From assembly GCA_022432975.1 (NCBI GenBank), contig CM039505.1, positions 19,333,716 through 19,397,715 of the forward strand: a stretch of DNA of 64,000 bases, in the 5' to 3' direction. Origin of the DNA: Begonia masoniana. Taxonomy: Eukaryota; Streptophyta; Magnoliopsida; Cucurbitales; Begoniaceae. The notes beneath the pieces were generated by a model that was given only the letters and a program-made list of their open reading frames with translations, was not told the origin of the DNA and searched no databases. Shown in pieces: positions 10,559-22,883 of this stretch (its first letter is position 1; every line of letters begins with the position of its first letter). Position numbers and translations under genes: made by a program.

Positions 10559-12102
10559 GAAAGAGTCAATTTAAATGAGTTGACTAAACTCAATAAAAAT
10601 TTTAAATATTATATCTAGTGTTTTTTAAAAAATAAATGTGCGTGCATTGAGAAAATAAGTATAAAAACCACATAAAAACAAAATCTGAGAACAGGTTATA
10701 AAGAACCATAAGTAGGGTTAAGTATCAAAACACAACACTATTATGTGGTAAGTGAAAAAATAGTGTCACTACTTTGTCAATATAAATCATCAATAACAAG
10801 AGAGTCACTCATAAATTCCCAGCATAGTCATGCATATAACAAAGATAATACTTGATAATTGTAACGTAATACAATAACCCTGATGAGGGTTAAAAATTTC
10901 GTATCTAGAGACACAGTACAATCAGTTGCTTCATTCATACTCTATTCGTCAAACAAAAAAACACTTCTAGTAATGTTTTTTGTAATTTTTGTGGAAGAAA
11001 AAATTGAAGAAAAATGTGAAAGGGTGAAAGTGAGGGTCAAATTATCAATAACTAATATTGAAGTGTCCATGAGTCAAGCTATCCTATCGAATAATCATTT
11101 AATTTTTGAAATGCAGATGGAGTTCTATCTTTAACATACAATATCTTTTTATTGGTTGTTTTTTTATTTTTTTTACCTCCACATCTGTCAAAGAAATACA
11201 AAAAGGTTAAGTTTTTACATCAATTTCTCAGTCATCACTAGCCTCAATCCGCTTAGCTTGACTCTTTTTGTCCTATACGGAAACTCTTTATCTTCATTAG
11301 ACACTTGTGCTATCATCAACACGCTCTCTGTCCATTTATAGTTTGACATTTCTTCTTTTTTTCGTACTATCAGTCGTATTCTTCATCTTCTATGTCTATT
11401 TTATCTTATCTTATCATATCTTTTAATGTAATTAATTTAATTACTTTTAATTTATTTTTTTCTTAGTAATTTTTAAATGAATTTTGTATTTTGTTTTCTA
11501 TATCTGTGTTATGTTATCATATTTTTTAATGTATTTATTTTCAGTTTTGTACTTTATCTTTTTTCTTGGTAAAAAAATAGTTACTCAAAGTGCAAATATA
11601 AGGTGGTAACATTGGAAGCAAAATAAAAGTTTTATCACCAATAAAACAAAAAAATTAATTTTAATTTTTTTTTTGTAAATTACCATTTTGACCTTTTAAT
11701 ATAGTTTCGTTTAGTGCATATTATATTTTCATCTCAGTATTAAAATGACAAACATGTAAAACTAGTCTTTTCGTCTTCTATGGTTTAGGTTTTTGTTTTT
11801 TTAATAAGTTCAATCTTATATTTAATTTTGCCTTTTTTCATAAATCTATTTTATTTTAATAAATTAGATGACAAACACAAACAAATCTCTTCGTAAACTC
11901 CACTTCTATACTCTTCTGATTTGGTTGCCATTTTTTAAATAATTTTCTCAATCTTCAACATCGTTTCTTCTTAACTAACACTTTCAAATTTCTTTCAACA
12001 TATTACTTTTTACACAATTTACCATTAAAAATCAAAATTTAGCATTACATCATGCTTAGCGTATTCAAAAGTCTTCATTTTTTTAATGATACATGTCATT
12101 AC
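10559..12102. other. AT-rich sequence without recognisable gene
   Basis: I see no domain, TE terminus or RNA gene here. The short frames at 10883-11134 and 11156-11341 have no recognisable motif and a composition like their surroundings. The last hundred bases (about 12000-12102) resemble the degenerate repeat at 35803-36202 and 54660-54926. Confidence 0.6.
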
Positions 12103-13115
12103 TGTCACGATCCGAAGACGGGCCTAACAAATGTAGGGAGAGAACTCGATCCTTGGGGAGGACCTGATTGTTCAACCCAAGACTTTGTTCGCAACGGAAG
12201 ACTTGAACACAGATTAAAGCCCAAAGATATACACATTGATTCCAGATATAATAGTACGATAAAGAAATAACAGTTCAAATAAGACCTACATATCCAAGTT
12301 CAAATCCAAATTATTTTCTACATGCCCAGATATAGAATAAGTTTTCACCATGAAGCAAATAAACACTCTAATACATAAATAAATAGATAGAAGCTTCCAT
12401 TGAATCTCAGTGTCATTGGGGTAAGTGACTAACTCAGTAGAAACATTATATTAAATGCATGTAAAATTTCTTTTACCTTTCCTTTTCAAAATATGAGGAT
12501 ATAACAAAATAGTTTTCAAAACATTGTTATATGAAAACACATTTATCTGTTTTATGAAAACAGGCTCCACGAGCCGTCAATAAGGCAATTATTTAAAATA
12601 TTATTGTATACATAAATAACTATATGAAAATAAGTCATCATAGTCTTTTTAATATAAAAATCAGCTTAGTGAAAAATGAAGGTTGCTTAAGAACCCCTCC
12701 AGCACAACATCACAAAAAAGTGGCGATCTGAAGATTCATCAATACTTCATGAGCCAAGAGGAAAGTGGAAAGTGGAAAGTAACGGTGATCTGAAAATTCA
12801 TCAACATTACCCCGGGTGTGAGAACCAGTCAACGACGACACACCCATAACTGACATATCAAACATACCCTGATCATGTTTAGGTTTGAAACTTAATGAAT
12901 ACGTCATCACTACCTATTACCCATTTTTGTAACCATGCAAACAAGATAACCTTCACGTTGTAGAAGGTGTATTGGATATTTTCCTTATACTTTGACACAG
13001 AGACTGTCCAAAGTATCACAAGAATTTATCGTCACAAATATATCATAAGAATATAAAATATCATACATCAATAGTAAATGTGTAAAATCATACGTACATA
13101 TACGTAAAAATAAAC

Positions 13116-14459
13116 TGTAGGATCGAGATTGCCTAAGAGGGGGGTGAATTAGCCTTTTTAGAACTTAATTTACTAAATTAATTAATTTCTCTCTTATGTT
13201 CAAATGATTTGAAAACAGCAAATAATCAAACAATAAAAGTGAGAGAGTGAGAGAAATTAACACCACAGTTTTTAACGTGGTTCGGCTAAGCTTGCCTACA
13301 TCCACGCTTCAAGGCTCCCCCTTGAAGATTCTTAACCTTCTCCTCACGAGAAAACCAGATCGAACTTCTGGGCGTCGATCTACTGCCTTTACACCTTGAT
13401 TGAACTTCACGGGCGTCAATCACAGCCTTTACAGAATTGTGAGTTTGTAAAAAGATTTGCACAAGCTACACACTCTCAAAGATTAAATCTCAAGTTATCG
13501 ATTCGAGAGGTGTAGAAGAATAATACAGAGTATGAAAGTTATGCTCGTTAGGGCTCAGTAGAAGATTTGCAAAAGTTATTTCTTCGATCTTTCTTCTCGG
13601 CTTTAATACTCTGTTTGCAAACGGCTCTTGGAATTTGAATGCTCCTTATCAGAATAGGAAACTTTATTCCCGTTGGAGCAGCATCCATACAAATACAGAT
13701 AGTCGTTGCTTCCATTTATGTTCTTCGCCATTAATGCTATGAAGTTGAAGTTCTGGATGAAGTCACTGTTGCTTCGCGGTTATTTTGAATTCTGGCGGAA
13801 GATCACCGGTTGAAGCAGCTTTAAAATATTGGATTGTCATTGGTAGATGCAACATGATAAGCGCTGAACCGCCATCGGTATATGTTGCTTGAAGAAGCTG
13901 AACCGGTATCGGCAGATGTAACGTTATAAGCGTTGAACCGCCATCGGTATATGCAACTTCAAAACGCCATCGACAGAAGTGATTTTGAAATGCCATCGGA
14001 AGGAGTAGCTTGAAAACGCCATCGGCAGAAGTAATTCTGAAATGCCATCGGCAGGAGTAGCTTCAAATGCCATCGGTAGGAGTAGCTTGAAAACACCATC
14101 GGCAGGAGTAGCTTGAAAACACCATCGGCAGAAGTAACCTTTGAACGACTTCGCCTTTTGTCGTTTAGTGATCGGCAGAAGTAGCCTTGAACGACTCCGC
14201 CTTTGTCGTTTAGCAATCGGTGTATGTCTACTTTTAACAACTCATCGGCAGATCAGTTTTCAGCCCTGTTTTACTATTCAGCCCTGTACACTTAACCCGA
14301 TTCATTAGACAACTAAAATACCCTTTTCAAGGGTATTTCCAAATAATTTCATATTTATAATTCATTATTCTCATTTAATAAACATAATCAAATTACATAC
14401 TTAACATACAAATACATCATCAAAAACATATTTAGACTTAAACACTCTATAAGTCAACA
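13116..14459 (-). repeat. 3' LTR of the copia element (1344 bp)
   Basis: On the plus strand it runs from TGTAGGATCGAG to AAGTCAACA. It contains the tandem array at 13795-14240. Its sequence is repeated, with interruptions, at 21845-31460. Confidence 0.95.
13930..14240 (-). repeat. 25/26-bp array and GTCGTTTAG cassette in copia LTR
   Basis: Units of the type CATCGGCAGGAGTAGCTTG (plus-strand text) repeat every 25-26 bases. They are followed by GTCGTTTAGTGATCGG at 14160-14175 and GTCGTTTAGCAATCGG at 14205-14220. These two words recur in gypsy solo LTRs H and E. The minus-strand frames 13763-13996 and 13959-14240 come from the array. Confidence 0.9.
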
Positions 14460-14473
14460 ATCTCCCCCTTTTT
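14460..14473 (-). other. Polypurine tract of copia element
   Basis: On the minus strand it reads AAAAAGGGGGAGAT directly before the TG of the 3' LTR, preceded by TTTGTCATCATC, a context typical of SIRE-type elements. Confidence 0.88.
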
Positions 14474-14763
14474 GATGATGACAAAATATAAATTTGATTA
14501 AACAATGTTCTCTCCCATAATTCTAGCTCCCCCATAGTAAGTGCATATAATCCAATTTCAAAGCACCGTTTACATGCATACTATCAGCATATAAAAAATT
14601 TCATTCTCATATCCAGCATCAATCAAATATTTTCTCCCCCATTGACATTATAAAAAACAAGCAGAGAGATAGCAGAAGCAATGCATGAAACACAAGGCAT
14701 AGAGACATCAGAGTACTCAACATTAGAATATCAATAAAGTTTGATACAAAAAAAAGATATCAT

Positions 14764-16808
14764 CTATTTAAAGAAATGTAAAAAATGCGTCGAAAAAGCT
14801 TGGGGAACCCAAGAGGGCACTTCAAGGTTCGGATGGAAATAGGCATCTACAAGAGCTTGAAGTGAATCAATATCGCGAGGGAGGGGTGGTTGATAGACCA
14901 CCAATGCCAAGCAGGGAGCAGATGATGGAGAAGGCACTTGGTTCACCACCATGTCCAGACATGGAGGAGGCTCTACAGAGGGACCAGCAGGAGAGACATC
15001 CATGGGACCAGCTGGTTCTGGTGAAGGCTCGAGAACAGGAGGAACAACAGGAGTAGAGAATGCCAGTTCAGCCTCCTGAAGGTCCAAAGGCATTAATCGA
15101 GCACCATCCACAAACGCAGGGCGCATGATCGGAGGGAGAAGGTCTTCAGAGCAAGCCTCTGGATAAGTAGGAGGGCTTGGAGATTCAGGGCGAAAAGCTT
15201 CAACTTGAGACCTGAGAGACCTAAAATCTAGTGACAAAATCTCCCTATGCCGATCCAATTTCTTAGAGAGCTGATCTTGAACAACATCAAGATCCTGGCT
15301 CAAGTCCTATTTAGTCTTGGTGAGCCACGCATCTACAGAACTGAGAGCGGTGCCTAGGCTCTCTATGCAGGACTTCAAACCAGAGTACTGGTCCTGAACA
15401 GAAGAGAGAGCAGTACCTAAGCTGGCTATGCTGGACTGCAAAGCATTAAACTGATCCTCACTGATGGAAAATCTCCTCTGATAAGTAATGGGAGAGGGAG
15501 GAACAGTGGTGGCTTGGACTGGTGTGGAGGGTTGGACTGGAAGAGCAGGGTGGACTTAAGGGGAAAGGAGTGGTATAGCATGTTGGACTGGAGAAACAGG
15601 TTGGACTGTTGGAGGCAGAGAAGGCACCATGAGTGTAGGTGGAGGAGAAGGTGGAGATTCTGGAAGGGATGAGGGCACAGATAATGGAGTGGAATGTGCC
15701 ACTAATGTAGGAGGTGGAGGAGGAGGAGGAAGACTAGGAACAAAAGGTGTAAGGGAAAGGCGAGGAGGATGAAAACGAGACACCTGAGAGGTAGAAGGTG
15801 AGTTATCAAAGGCAGGAATCTCAGATTCATCCATACCTTCTTGAACAGATTCCTCTTGCAAGATAAGTTTCCTCTTCCCAAGCCTTACAGAGGCTGCCTT
15901 AGAAGCCTTTATCTTAGACACATCCAAGACAAACTCCTCTTTTCTTGTTTTCTTTATTCCCATTTTCTTGAGGGTGGTTTGGGAATAATAACTGGAGGGT
16001 TGAAGACAGACAGGATCTTCAACCTCTAGAAATACAACATCAAGCTGGGTAAATATCCTCATGAGAAGCAAGTTGTAAGGCAGAGAGGTGGCCCTGGATG
16101 AAACAGCCTGAATCATCCGTCTGACAACAACAAATCCCAGGTTGAAAGGGGTCTTGTGGTAAAGTGCAAACAAAACAAAGAGTTTCATTGCACTCACCTC
16201 ATCATGGTGACCACCCTTAGAGACAATGTTGTACCCTATCATTTGATGCAATAACCTGGCCCTTATGGTCAGGTGTTTGCCCTTTAAATGATCAGGGATT
16301 TTTTTTGGGTCTAGAGCGATAGTCTTGAGAAAACTAAGACCCTCAGAGGTACCAAAGAAAGGAAGCTCAGATCCGGAATCATAAAGGTGAGGGCAGCTAT
16401 CTAGATGGGAGCACTCCAAAAGAGCATTTAGGGATTGGGTGTGAGTTCTATGTGCTTTCCATACACATAACTCTTAATTGTAGAGAAATCAGAGGAAAAA
16501 CCCAAATTGGCATAAAACATTCGGACAGCTTCAGAGTAATAGTAAGATTCTACATCAAACAGTCCTAATAACCCGAGATCCTTCAGGGGTTCAACAATAT
16601 CCATGCCAGCAAAATCTTCAAAGAAAATACCACGACAGGGAATCAGAGATTTTTGCTTAAAGTCGTCATGGTACCTTGCTTCAGAAGCTTGACTGGTGAA
16701 GAAGAAAGATGGCCACGCATTTGCACGAGGAATCACACGAGGCGGACGAGCTGAAACTTTAGCCTTCTTCTTGGCTGGTTTAGGAAGAGCGTGAGACGAT
16801 GAAGCCAT
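14764..16808 (-). pseudogene. Third ORF of the copia element (envelope-like position), broken
   Basis: This region lies between the end of pol (17125) and the purine tract, where SIRE/Maximus elements carry an ORF often called envelope-like. It starts at the ATG at 16808 (MASSSHALPKPAKKK, a basic N-terminus). A domain with GIFFEDFAGMDIVEPL and SEAVRMFYANLGF resembles the putative plant transposon protein family (Transposase_32 type; from memory, not searched). A proline-rich stretch lies around 15580-15760, then a coiled-coil-like repeat of SLGTALSSV units and a C-terminal part to 14764. Breaks: a one-base frameshift near 16430, a stop at 15556-15558 and a TAG at 15307-15309. Total length is about 680 codons. 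I see no clear signal peptide or fusion peptide, so an envelope role is unproven. Confidence 0.78.
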
Positions 16809-17124
16809 TTGAACGATTCGAAGAAGAAAACCTAGAGAGAAAAAGGATTGGATGCAGGAGCTTTCTGAAAGAGCGCGAAATATGAAGCGTCATTGAAAAG
16901 AAGCAGAGTTTAAATGGAGTAGGGCATCGCCCGACAGGATGTAGTCACAAGTGTAAAACGGATTCGCCTGATGGGTCACACGTGTCGGCAGATTAAGAAT
17001 ACATCATTCGATGCCTATCGGTAGATATGCATCTTCTGATGCCTATCGGCAGATATGCATCTACCGATGCCGTCACAGCTAAAAACTGCACTATCACTCA
17101 AGATTCACCAACAGAGGAATAACC
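16809..17124 (-). other. Spacer between copia pol and third ORF
   Basis: No coding domain. It contains two near-copies of a CGGCAGATATGCATCT-type word (about 17005-17070), a small echo of the LTR array vocabulary. Confidence 0.7.
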
Positions 17125-18237
17125 TTAGTTTTTCTCAGCCCGAATGAGACCTAGCCTTATTCTAATATTATTGAAGGTCTTTTCATCCAAAGGCTTGGTA
17201 AAGAAGTCTGCTAGTTGGTCTACAGAATTAACAAATTCTAAGAAGATATCACCTCTTAGAACATGCTCTCTTATGAAGTGGTATCGGACATCGATATGCT
17301 TGGTTCTAGAATGCTGAATTGGATTCTTGGAAATATTGATAGCACTGGTGTTGTCACACCAGATAGGAATCCTATTATAAAACAGATTATAGTCCTCCAA
17401 TGTTTGTTTCATCCATAACATTTGTGCACAACAACTGCCAGCAGCGATATATTCACTTTCAGCAGTTGACAATGCAACATAGTTCTGTTTCTTAGAATAC
17501 CAGGAAACTAGAAATTCTCTTAAGAACTGACAAGTGCCACTAGTACTCTTCCTATCAACTAGGCTGCCAGCATAATCAGAATCTGAGTATTCAATCAGAT
17601 CAAAAGAAGTGCCATTCGGATACCACAATCCTAGGTCAGGTGTCCCACTTAAATATTTGAAAATCCTTTTGACAGCAGTTAAGTGAGATTCCTTAGGAAC
17701 AGCTTGAAATCTAGCACAAAGACAAACACTAAATAGAATATCTGGCCTGCTAGCAGTAAGATATAATAAGGAACCAATCATACCACGATATTTTTTAATA
17801 TCTACACTTATTCCATTTTCATCTTTGTCTAATTTTGTTATGGTACTCATAGGGGTTCTAGAGGATTTGACAGACTCTAAACCAAATTTCTTTAAGAGCT
17901 CTTTAATGTATTTTTCTTGGCAGAAGAAAATGCCATCAGAAGATTGACTGATCTGAAAACCTAAGAAGAATTTTAACTCCCCCATCATACTCATTTCAAA
18001 TTCACTTTGCATGAGGGAGGAAAATTCATTACACATTGTGACATTAGTTGATCCAAATATAATGTCATCGACATAGATCTGAACTAACAAAATATCATTG
18101 TCCTTTTGCATGGTAAATAGGGTTGAATTAGTATTTCCCTTTTTAAATTTTCTTTCCACAAGAAAATTCTTCAACCTATCATACCAAGCTCTAGGAGCCT
18201 GCTTAAGTCCATAAAGGGCCTTCTTAAGTCTATACAC
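17125..18237 (-). pseudogene. pol: Copia RT (C-terminal half) and RNase H
   Basis: This is the longest open run in the window (370 codons). It carries the copia RT landmarks ALYGLKQAPRAWYDRL, the catalytic YVDDIIFGS with its two Asp codons at 18064-18069, FFLGFQISQ, GSLLYLTASRPDI, and then the RNase H region with SDSDYAGSLVDRKSTSG, STAESEYIAA, WCDNTSAI and LADFFTKPLD. The ORF ends at LIRAEKN, which is the expected end of pol. It is continuous with the upstream RT half (18289-19209) in the same frame except for a TAA at 18286-18288. All catalytic acids that I can locate are present. Confidence 0.95.
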
Positions 18238-18288
18238 ATGATCAGGTTTTGCATAGTCTTCAAATCCTAAGGGCCGTTCTACATAGAC

Positions 18289-19209
18289 TTATTCCTGAAT
18301 ATAACCATTTACAAAAGTACTCTTTACATCCATTTGGAAGAGTGTGAAGTTTTTGTGGCACGCATAGGCTAAGAGCATCCTAATTGATTCTAATCTAGCA
18401 ACAGGTGCAAAGGTTTCATCAAAATCTATTCCTTCTTCTTGATTGTAACCTTTAGTAACTAATCTATCTTTGTTTCTTACCACAATCTCATTTTCATCAA
18501 ATTTGTTCTTATAAACCCATTTAGTTCCAATAATGGGATGATCCTTAGGCTGTGGAACAAGTTCCCATACCTTGCTCCTTTCAAATTGATTTAGCTCCTC
18601 TTGCATAGCCAAAATCCAGTTATCATCACTCTCGGCCTCTTCAAACTTCTTAGGCTCTACTTGAGAAATAAATGTCATATTTGCACAAAGGTTTCTAAGA
18701 GAGGATCTAGTCTTAACTCCTAATGAAGGATCACCTAATACTTCATCTAAGGGATGATCTTTGACATACGTCCAATCCCTAGGAAGAGCAGGAATTTCAT
18801 CCTTGACAGGGACAATATCCAGAGAGTTTGAAGAAGGTTCTAAGGAATTTTCTACTTGATGAGAATCTGAAGGCTTTTCTAAAGTAAGGGAATCTATATA
18901 CTTTTCTAAAGAGTGATCCTCATCCACATTGATTGTGAGTTGAGGGGACTCATCGAAGTTGACATGGACAGATTCCTCTATCACCAGAGTTCTCCTATTG
19001 AACACTCTATATGCTTTACTAGAGATAGAATAACCAAGAAAAATTCCAAGATCAGATTTGGAATCGAATTTTCCTAAGTTATCCTTAGTGTTAAGAATGA
19101 AACATTTGCAACCAAAGGCTTTGAAATACTTGACAGATGGAGTTTTTCCATGCCAAAGCTCATATGGTGTTTTCTCAAGAATAGGTCTTATAGAGACCCA
19201 ATTAAGCAC
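18289..19209 (-). pseudogene. pol: Copia integrase C-terminus and RT N-terminal half
   Basis: The first half has the post-core integrase motif [20 protein letters not shown] and [18 protein letters not shown]. After an acidic, variable linker comes the RT start: [55 protein letters not shown] and [11 protein letters not shown], where most copia elements have QMDVKSAFLNG. The segment is closed by a TAA at 18286-18288 exactly before the YVERPLGFE motif, so only a nonsense codon separates it from the next RT segment. Confidence 0.93.
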
Positions 19210-19236
19210 ATAGCAGGCTGTTGAAACAGTTTCTGC

Positions 19237-19611
19237 CTAGAAATACTTTGGCAGGGAGTTCTCATTAAGCATGGTTCTAGCAAGCTCTTGGAGGGACCTA
19301 TTTTTCCTCTCAACAACACCATTTTGTTGAGGAGTTCTAGGAGAGGAGAAGTTGTGCTCAATTACATACTTGAGACACAAGAGTTCAAATTTTTCATTTT
19401 CAAATTCTCCACCATGATCACTACAAATAGCAACAATGGTGAGCTCCTTTTCATTTTGAACTCTTTTCCTAAAGCTAGAGAATGTATCAAAAGTTTCATC
19501 CTTTGACTTCAAAAAGAATACCCACGTGAATTTAGAGAAGTCATCGACAATGATATAAGCATAGAGTTTTCTTCCTAAGCTGGCTATATTAGAAGGACCG
19601 AAAAGGTCCAT
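19237..19611 (-). pseudogene. pol: Copia integrase core
   Basis: The core holds the D,D(35)E triad: Asp in MDLFGPSN (19606-19608), Asp in CSDHGGEFEN (19417-19419) and Glu in NGVVERKNRSL (19309-19311), with 35 residues between the last two. VDDFSKFTWVFFLKSKDE lies between. A TAG at 19237-19239 separates it from the next segment, and two more TAGs (near 19621 and 19672) separate it from the zinc-binding region upstream. Integrase preceding RT proves the copia order. Confidence 0.94.
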
Positions 19612-19674
19612 GTGAAGGAGTTAGAGAGGCTTAGAAGTAGAGATTGCATTCTTCGAAGCAAAAGAACTTTTGAT

Positions 19675-20037
19675 CTACTTACCCATTTGGCAGGCTTCAC
19701 AGACCTTATCCTTCTCAAAGGATATCTTAGGGATCCCTCGAACTAAATTATCCTTAGTAATCTTAGCTAAGGTATCCATCCCTACGTGTCCTAATCTCCT
19801 ATGCCAAGTCCAGCAATCATTAGAGGAATTAGCAGCAAAACATTTTTCATCATTGCAAACAACATTATCTAAGTCAATGATATAAATATTTTCTTTCCTA
19901 TAGCCAGTGAACAGAGTTTTGTCATTTGATGCATCCTTAATTATATAAGAGTTTGATTTAAAGATCACCTCATATTCTTTATCACACAACTGGCTAATAC
20001 TAAGCAAATTATATTTTAATCCTTCAACTAATAGCAC
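19675..20037 (-). pseudogene. pol: Copia GAG-pre-integrase and integrase zinc-binding region
   Basis: The sequence LVEGLKYNLLSISQLCDK opens the linker after protease. WHRRLGHVGMDTLAKI supplies the His pair and CEACQMGK the Cys pair of the HHCC zinc-binding module of copia integrase. The frame continues upstream into protease but is cut by a TGA near 20121. Confidence 0.92.
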
Positions 20038-20039
20038 CT

Positions 20040-20300
20040 TTTCAATGATAGGATTAAAACTGTTACCTATATTGCCGATGCCAACAATTTTGCCCTTTTG
20101 GTTTCCACCAAAAGTAACACTTCATTTCTTCTTGTTGACAATAGCAAACTTGGTTGAGTCTCCTGTCATATGCCTCGAGCATCCATTGTCGAGGTACCAT
20201 TTATCTTTTCCAGGAGAACAGTCAACCTGCAAAACCGAAGATCAAGTTGTTTTCTTTGGTACCCAAACCTTTTGGGTCCTAGAGTTAGGTCTGGTTCTTT
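20040..20300 (-). pseudogene. pol: Copia aspartic protease region with altered active site
   Basis: In a frame shifted from the gag zinc knuckles the text WYLDNGCSRHMTGDS appears, with Asp at 20188-20190 and Asn at 20185-20187. The family motif is WYLDSGCSRHMTG, so the Ser (or Thr) of the D-S/T-G active site is replaced by Asn. A TGA near 20245 lies upstream and another near 20121 downstream. The region is probably dead both by frame and by active site. Confidence 0.85.
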
Positions 20301-20984
20301 GGGAACCCATTGAAGTTTACCACTTGATTTCATATTGTTTGCTTTTAACGGACATACAAAAGATTTATGTCCTGCTTTATTACAAGCATGGCAGACAGAA
20401 GATTTAACAAAGAAATTTTTAAAGGCTTTTCTTTTGTTAGACTTGTCATATCCTAAGCCTGCTTTGTCAAAATTTGTTCTCTGACTACCTAACACTATCT
20501 TAAATAACTTGGTGCCATTAGTAAATTTCAGAATAATATTATTCAAGTCTTCGTTTTTGCTTTTAAGTTCAGAAACTTCCTTTTCATGCTGATTATTTTT
20601 CTTAGCATGCTTTTCAACTAGACTTGCATTTTCTCTTTTCAACGAATTGTATTTGGCCTTTAACATGCTAAATTGCTTAACCAAATCATTAAATGCATCA
20701 ACCATATCACCATCATAATCAGATTCATTATCACTAGAAGAATGACTAACCTCATCCTCCTTGGCCATGAAGCATAGATTTGCCACTTCCTCATCTTCTA
20801 AAAAAGAGGTGTCACCTTCAATGTCATCCCAAGTGGCCTTCATAGCCTTCCTCTTAAACTTTTTGGGACTCTTCTTTGCTTGAGGATAGTCGGCCTTCAT
20901 GTGACCCGGCTTCCCACACTCAAAACATGTGATTTCCTTTTCCTTTTGAGGCTTTTCTCCTCTAAAGAATTTCCTCCCATGCAT
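20166..20984 (-). pseudogene. gag: Copia gag, nucleocapsid part
   Basis: The segment starts MHGRKFFRGEK and has two zinc knuckles. The first, CFECGKPGHMKADY, has its last Cys replaced by Tyr (codon at 20886-20888), a single G-to-A change. The second, CHACNKAGHKSFVC, is complete. Between them lie an acidic stretch (DDIEGDTSFLED) and a long charged helix-like region (LKAKYNSLKRENASLVEK), commonly a coiled coil in SIRE-type gag. A frameshift near 20310 leads into the protease frame. The track-like plus-strand frames over this region are shadows. Confidence 0.92.
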
Positions 20985-20993
20985 CCTTTTTCT

Positions 20994-21800
20994 CTAGAGG
21001 AACTTGCTGAATCTTCTGGTAATAAGATCAATCTCCTCATCTTCATCTTCTTCCTCAGAGTCATCTTGTTTGCTCGAGGAAGCTTTAAGTGCTATATCCT
21101 TCTTTTTAATGATCTCTTTCTCTTTGAGATCTGCCATGTCATTGGCTCTCATGGTTTTCTCACGAGTCATCAGAGAGCCAATAAGCTCTTCAAGCTTGAG
21201 CACTTTAAGATCCCTGGCCTCTTGTATTGCTGTTACTTTCGGTTGCCAGGCTCTAGGTAGACATCTTAAGATTTTTCTTACAAGTTCTTCACCTGAGTAC
21301 AACTTACCAAGAGCTTTTAAACCATTAGTAATGTTAGTGAATCGAGTAAACATAGAAGAAATAGTCTCATCCTTTTCCATGGAGAACAATTCGTACTCAT
21401 GTACAAGCATGCTTAATTTACTCTCTTTAACATGGTTTGTTCCCTCATGTGTAACTTCTAATAGATGCCATATCTCCTGTGCACTGTCGCACCCTTGAAC
21501 TCTATTGAATTCATCACGGTTTAGTGCGCAATATAAGGTGTTTATTGCTTTGGCATTTAGACTCAGGTTTCTCTTATCGGACTATGTTAACTCAGCTACA
21601 GGTCTAGGAGTTCTAACTCCATTTTCAAATTTTACAGCCTGGAAAGGGCCGTTTTCTATTATGCCCCATATCTCATAGTCCATAGCTTGAACAAAGATTT
21701 TCATTCTAGCTTTCCAGTAAACATAATCACTACCATTAAAGAAAGGAGGTCTATTAATAGCTTGACCTTCTACGTGTGTGGAGTTTGTGTTGAATACCAT
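20994..21800 (-). pseudogene. gag: Copia gag, capsid part
   Basis: The ATG at 21800 (MVFNTNSTH) is 31 bases after the primer site and precedes RPPFFNGSDYVYWKARMKIF and GIWGIIENG-like text, the typical start of copia gag (DUF4219/UBN2 type). A TAG at 21582-21584 follows AELT. The frame then continues with SDKRNLSLNAKAINTLYCAL, EIWHLLEVTHEGTN and, from 21410, the second gag block with MLVHEYELFSMEKDE, ILRCLPRAWQPKVTAI and LKLEELIGSL. A TAG at 20991-20993 separates it from the zinc-knuckle part. No frameshift is needed in this stretch. Confidence 0.93.
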
Positions 21801-21830
21801 TGTAATAGTATCTTAGACAATATTAACCTC

Positions 21831-21842
21831 GCTCTGATACCA
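21831..21842 (-). other. Primer-binding site of copia element
   Basis: On the minus strand this reads TGGTATCAGAGC, complementary to tRNA-iMet, two bases inside the 5' LTR edge at 21845. Confidence 0.93.
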
Positions 21843-22875
21843 ATTGTAGGATCGAGATTGCCTAAGAGGGGGGGTGAATTAGCCTTTTTAGAACTTAATT
21901 TACTAAACTAATTAATTTCTCTCTTATGTTCAAACGATTTGAAAACAGCAAATAATCAAACAATAAAAGTGAGAGAGTGAGAGAAATTGACACCACAGTT
22001 TTTAACGTGGTTCGGCTAAGCTTGCCTACGTCAACGCTTCAAGGCTCCCCCTTAAAGATTCTTAACCTTCTCCTCACGAGAAAACCAGATCGAACTTCCA
22101 GGCGTCGATCTACTGCCTTTACACCTTGATTGAACTTCACGGGCGTCAATCACAGCCTTTACAGAATTGTGAGTTTGTAAAAAGATTTGCACAAGCTACA
22201 CACTCTCAAAGATTAAATCTCAAGTTATCGATTCGAGAGGTGTAGAAGAATAATACAAAGTATGAAAGTTACGCTCGTTAGGGCTCAGTAGAAGATTTGC
22301 AAAAGTTATTTATTTGAGATTTCTTCTCGGCTTTAATACTCTGTTTGCAAACGGCTCTTGGAATTTGAATGCTCCTTATCAGAATAGGAAACTTTATTCC
22401 CGTTGGAGCAGCATCCGTACAAATACAGATAGCTGTTGCTTCCATTTATGTTCTTCGCCATTAATGCTCTGAAGTTGAAGTTCTGGACGAAGTCACTGTT
22501 GCTTCGCGGTTATTTTGAATTCTAGCAGAAGATCACCGGTTGAAGCAACTTTAAAATATCATATCGTCATCGGTAGATGCAACATGATAAGCGCTGAACC
22601 GCCATCGGTATATGTTGCTTGAAGAAGCTAAACCGGTATCGGCAGATGTAACGTTATAAGCGCTGAACCGCCATCGGTATATGCAACTTCAAAACGCCAT
22701 CGGCAGAAGTTGTAACACCCGACGAGTTTGACCTGGTGACTTTCTTAACTGTTTTAACGGCCATGTTTATTTTAATCTTTTCGGTTTGGAATTTTATACC
22801 AAGGCTTAATTCATGTGCATGTGTCATAAATTAGGTTGGGTGGCAGGATTTGTAATTAAGAATGGTTGGATTAAG

Positions 22876-22883
22876 TATAAATA
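22876..22883 (+). promoter_or_regulatory. TATA box of LTR H
   Basis: TATAAATA is followed about 30 bases later by CACTGTAGCCG, the same pairing hint as in A and E. Start of transcription is inferred to be near 22905. Confidence 0.6.

Noticed and set aside
10559..12102. Possible host gene in the AT-rich stretch
   Set aside because: Short frames without motifs, no coding-like composition and no convincing splice structure.
12052..12270. Open frame with a Cys/His pair near its start
   Set aside because: It spans the B1 LTR border and has a diverged copy on the opposite strand at 54489-54671, so it is LTR sequence.
14862..15056. Plus-strand frames over the copia element (also 19288-19506, 20045-20407, 21004-21498)
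   Set aside because: They are shadows of minus-strand gag, integrase and third-ORF sequence, which carry the real motifs.
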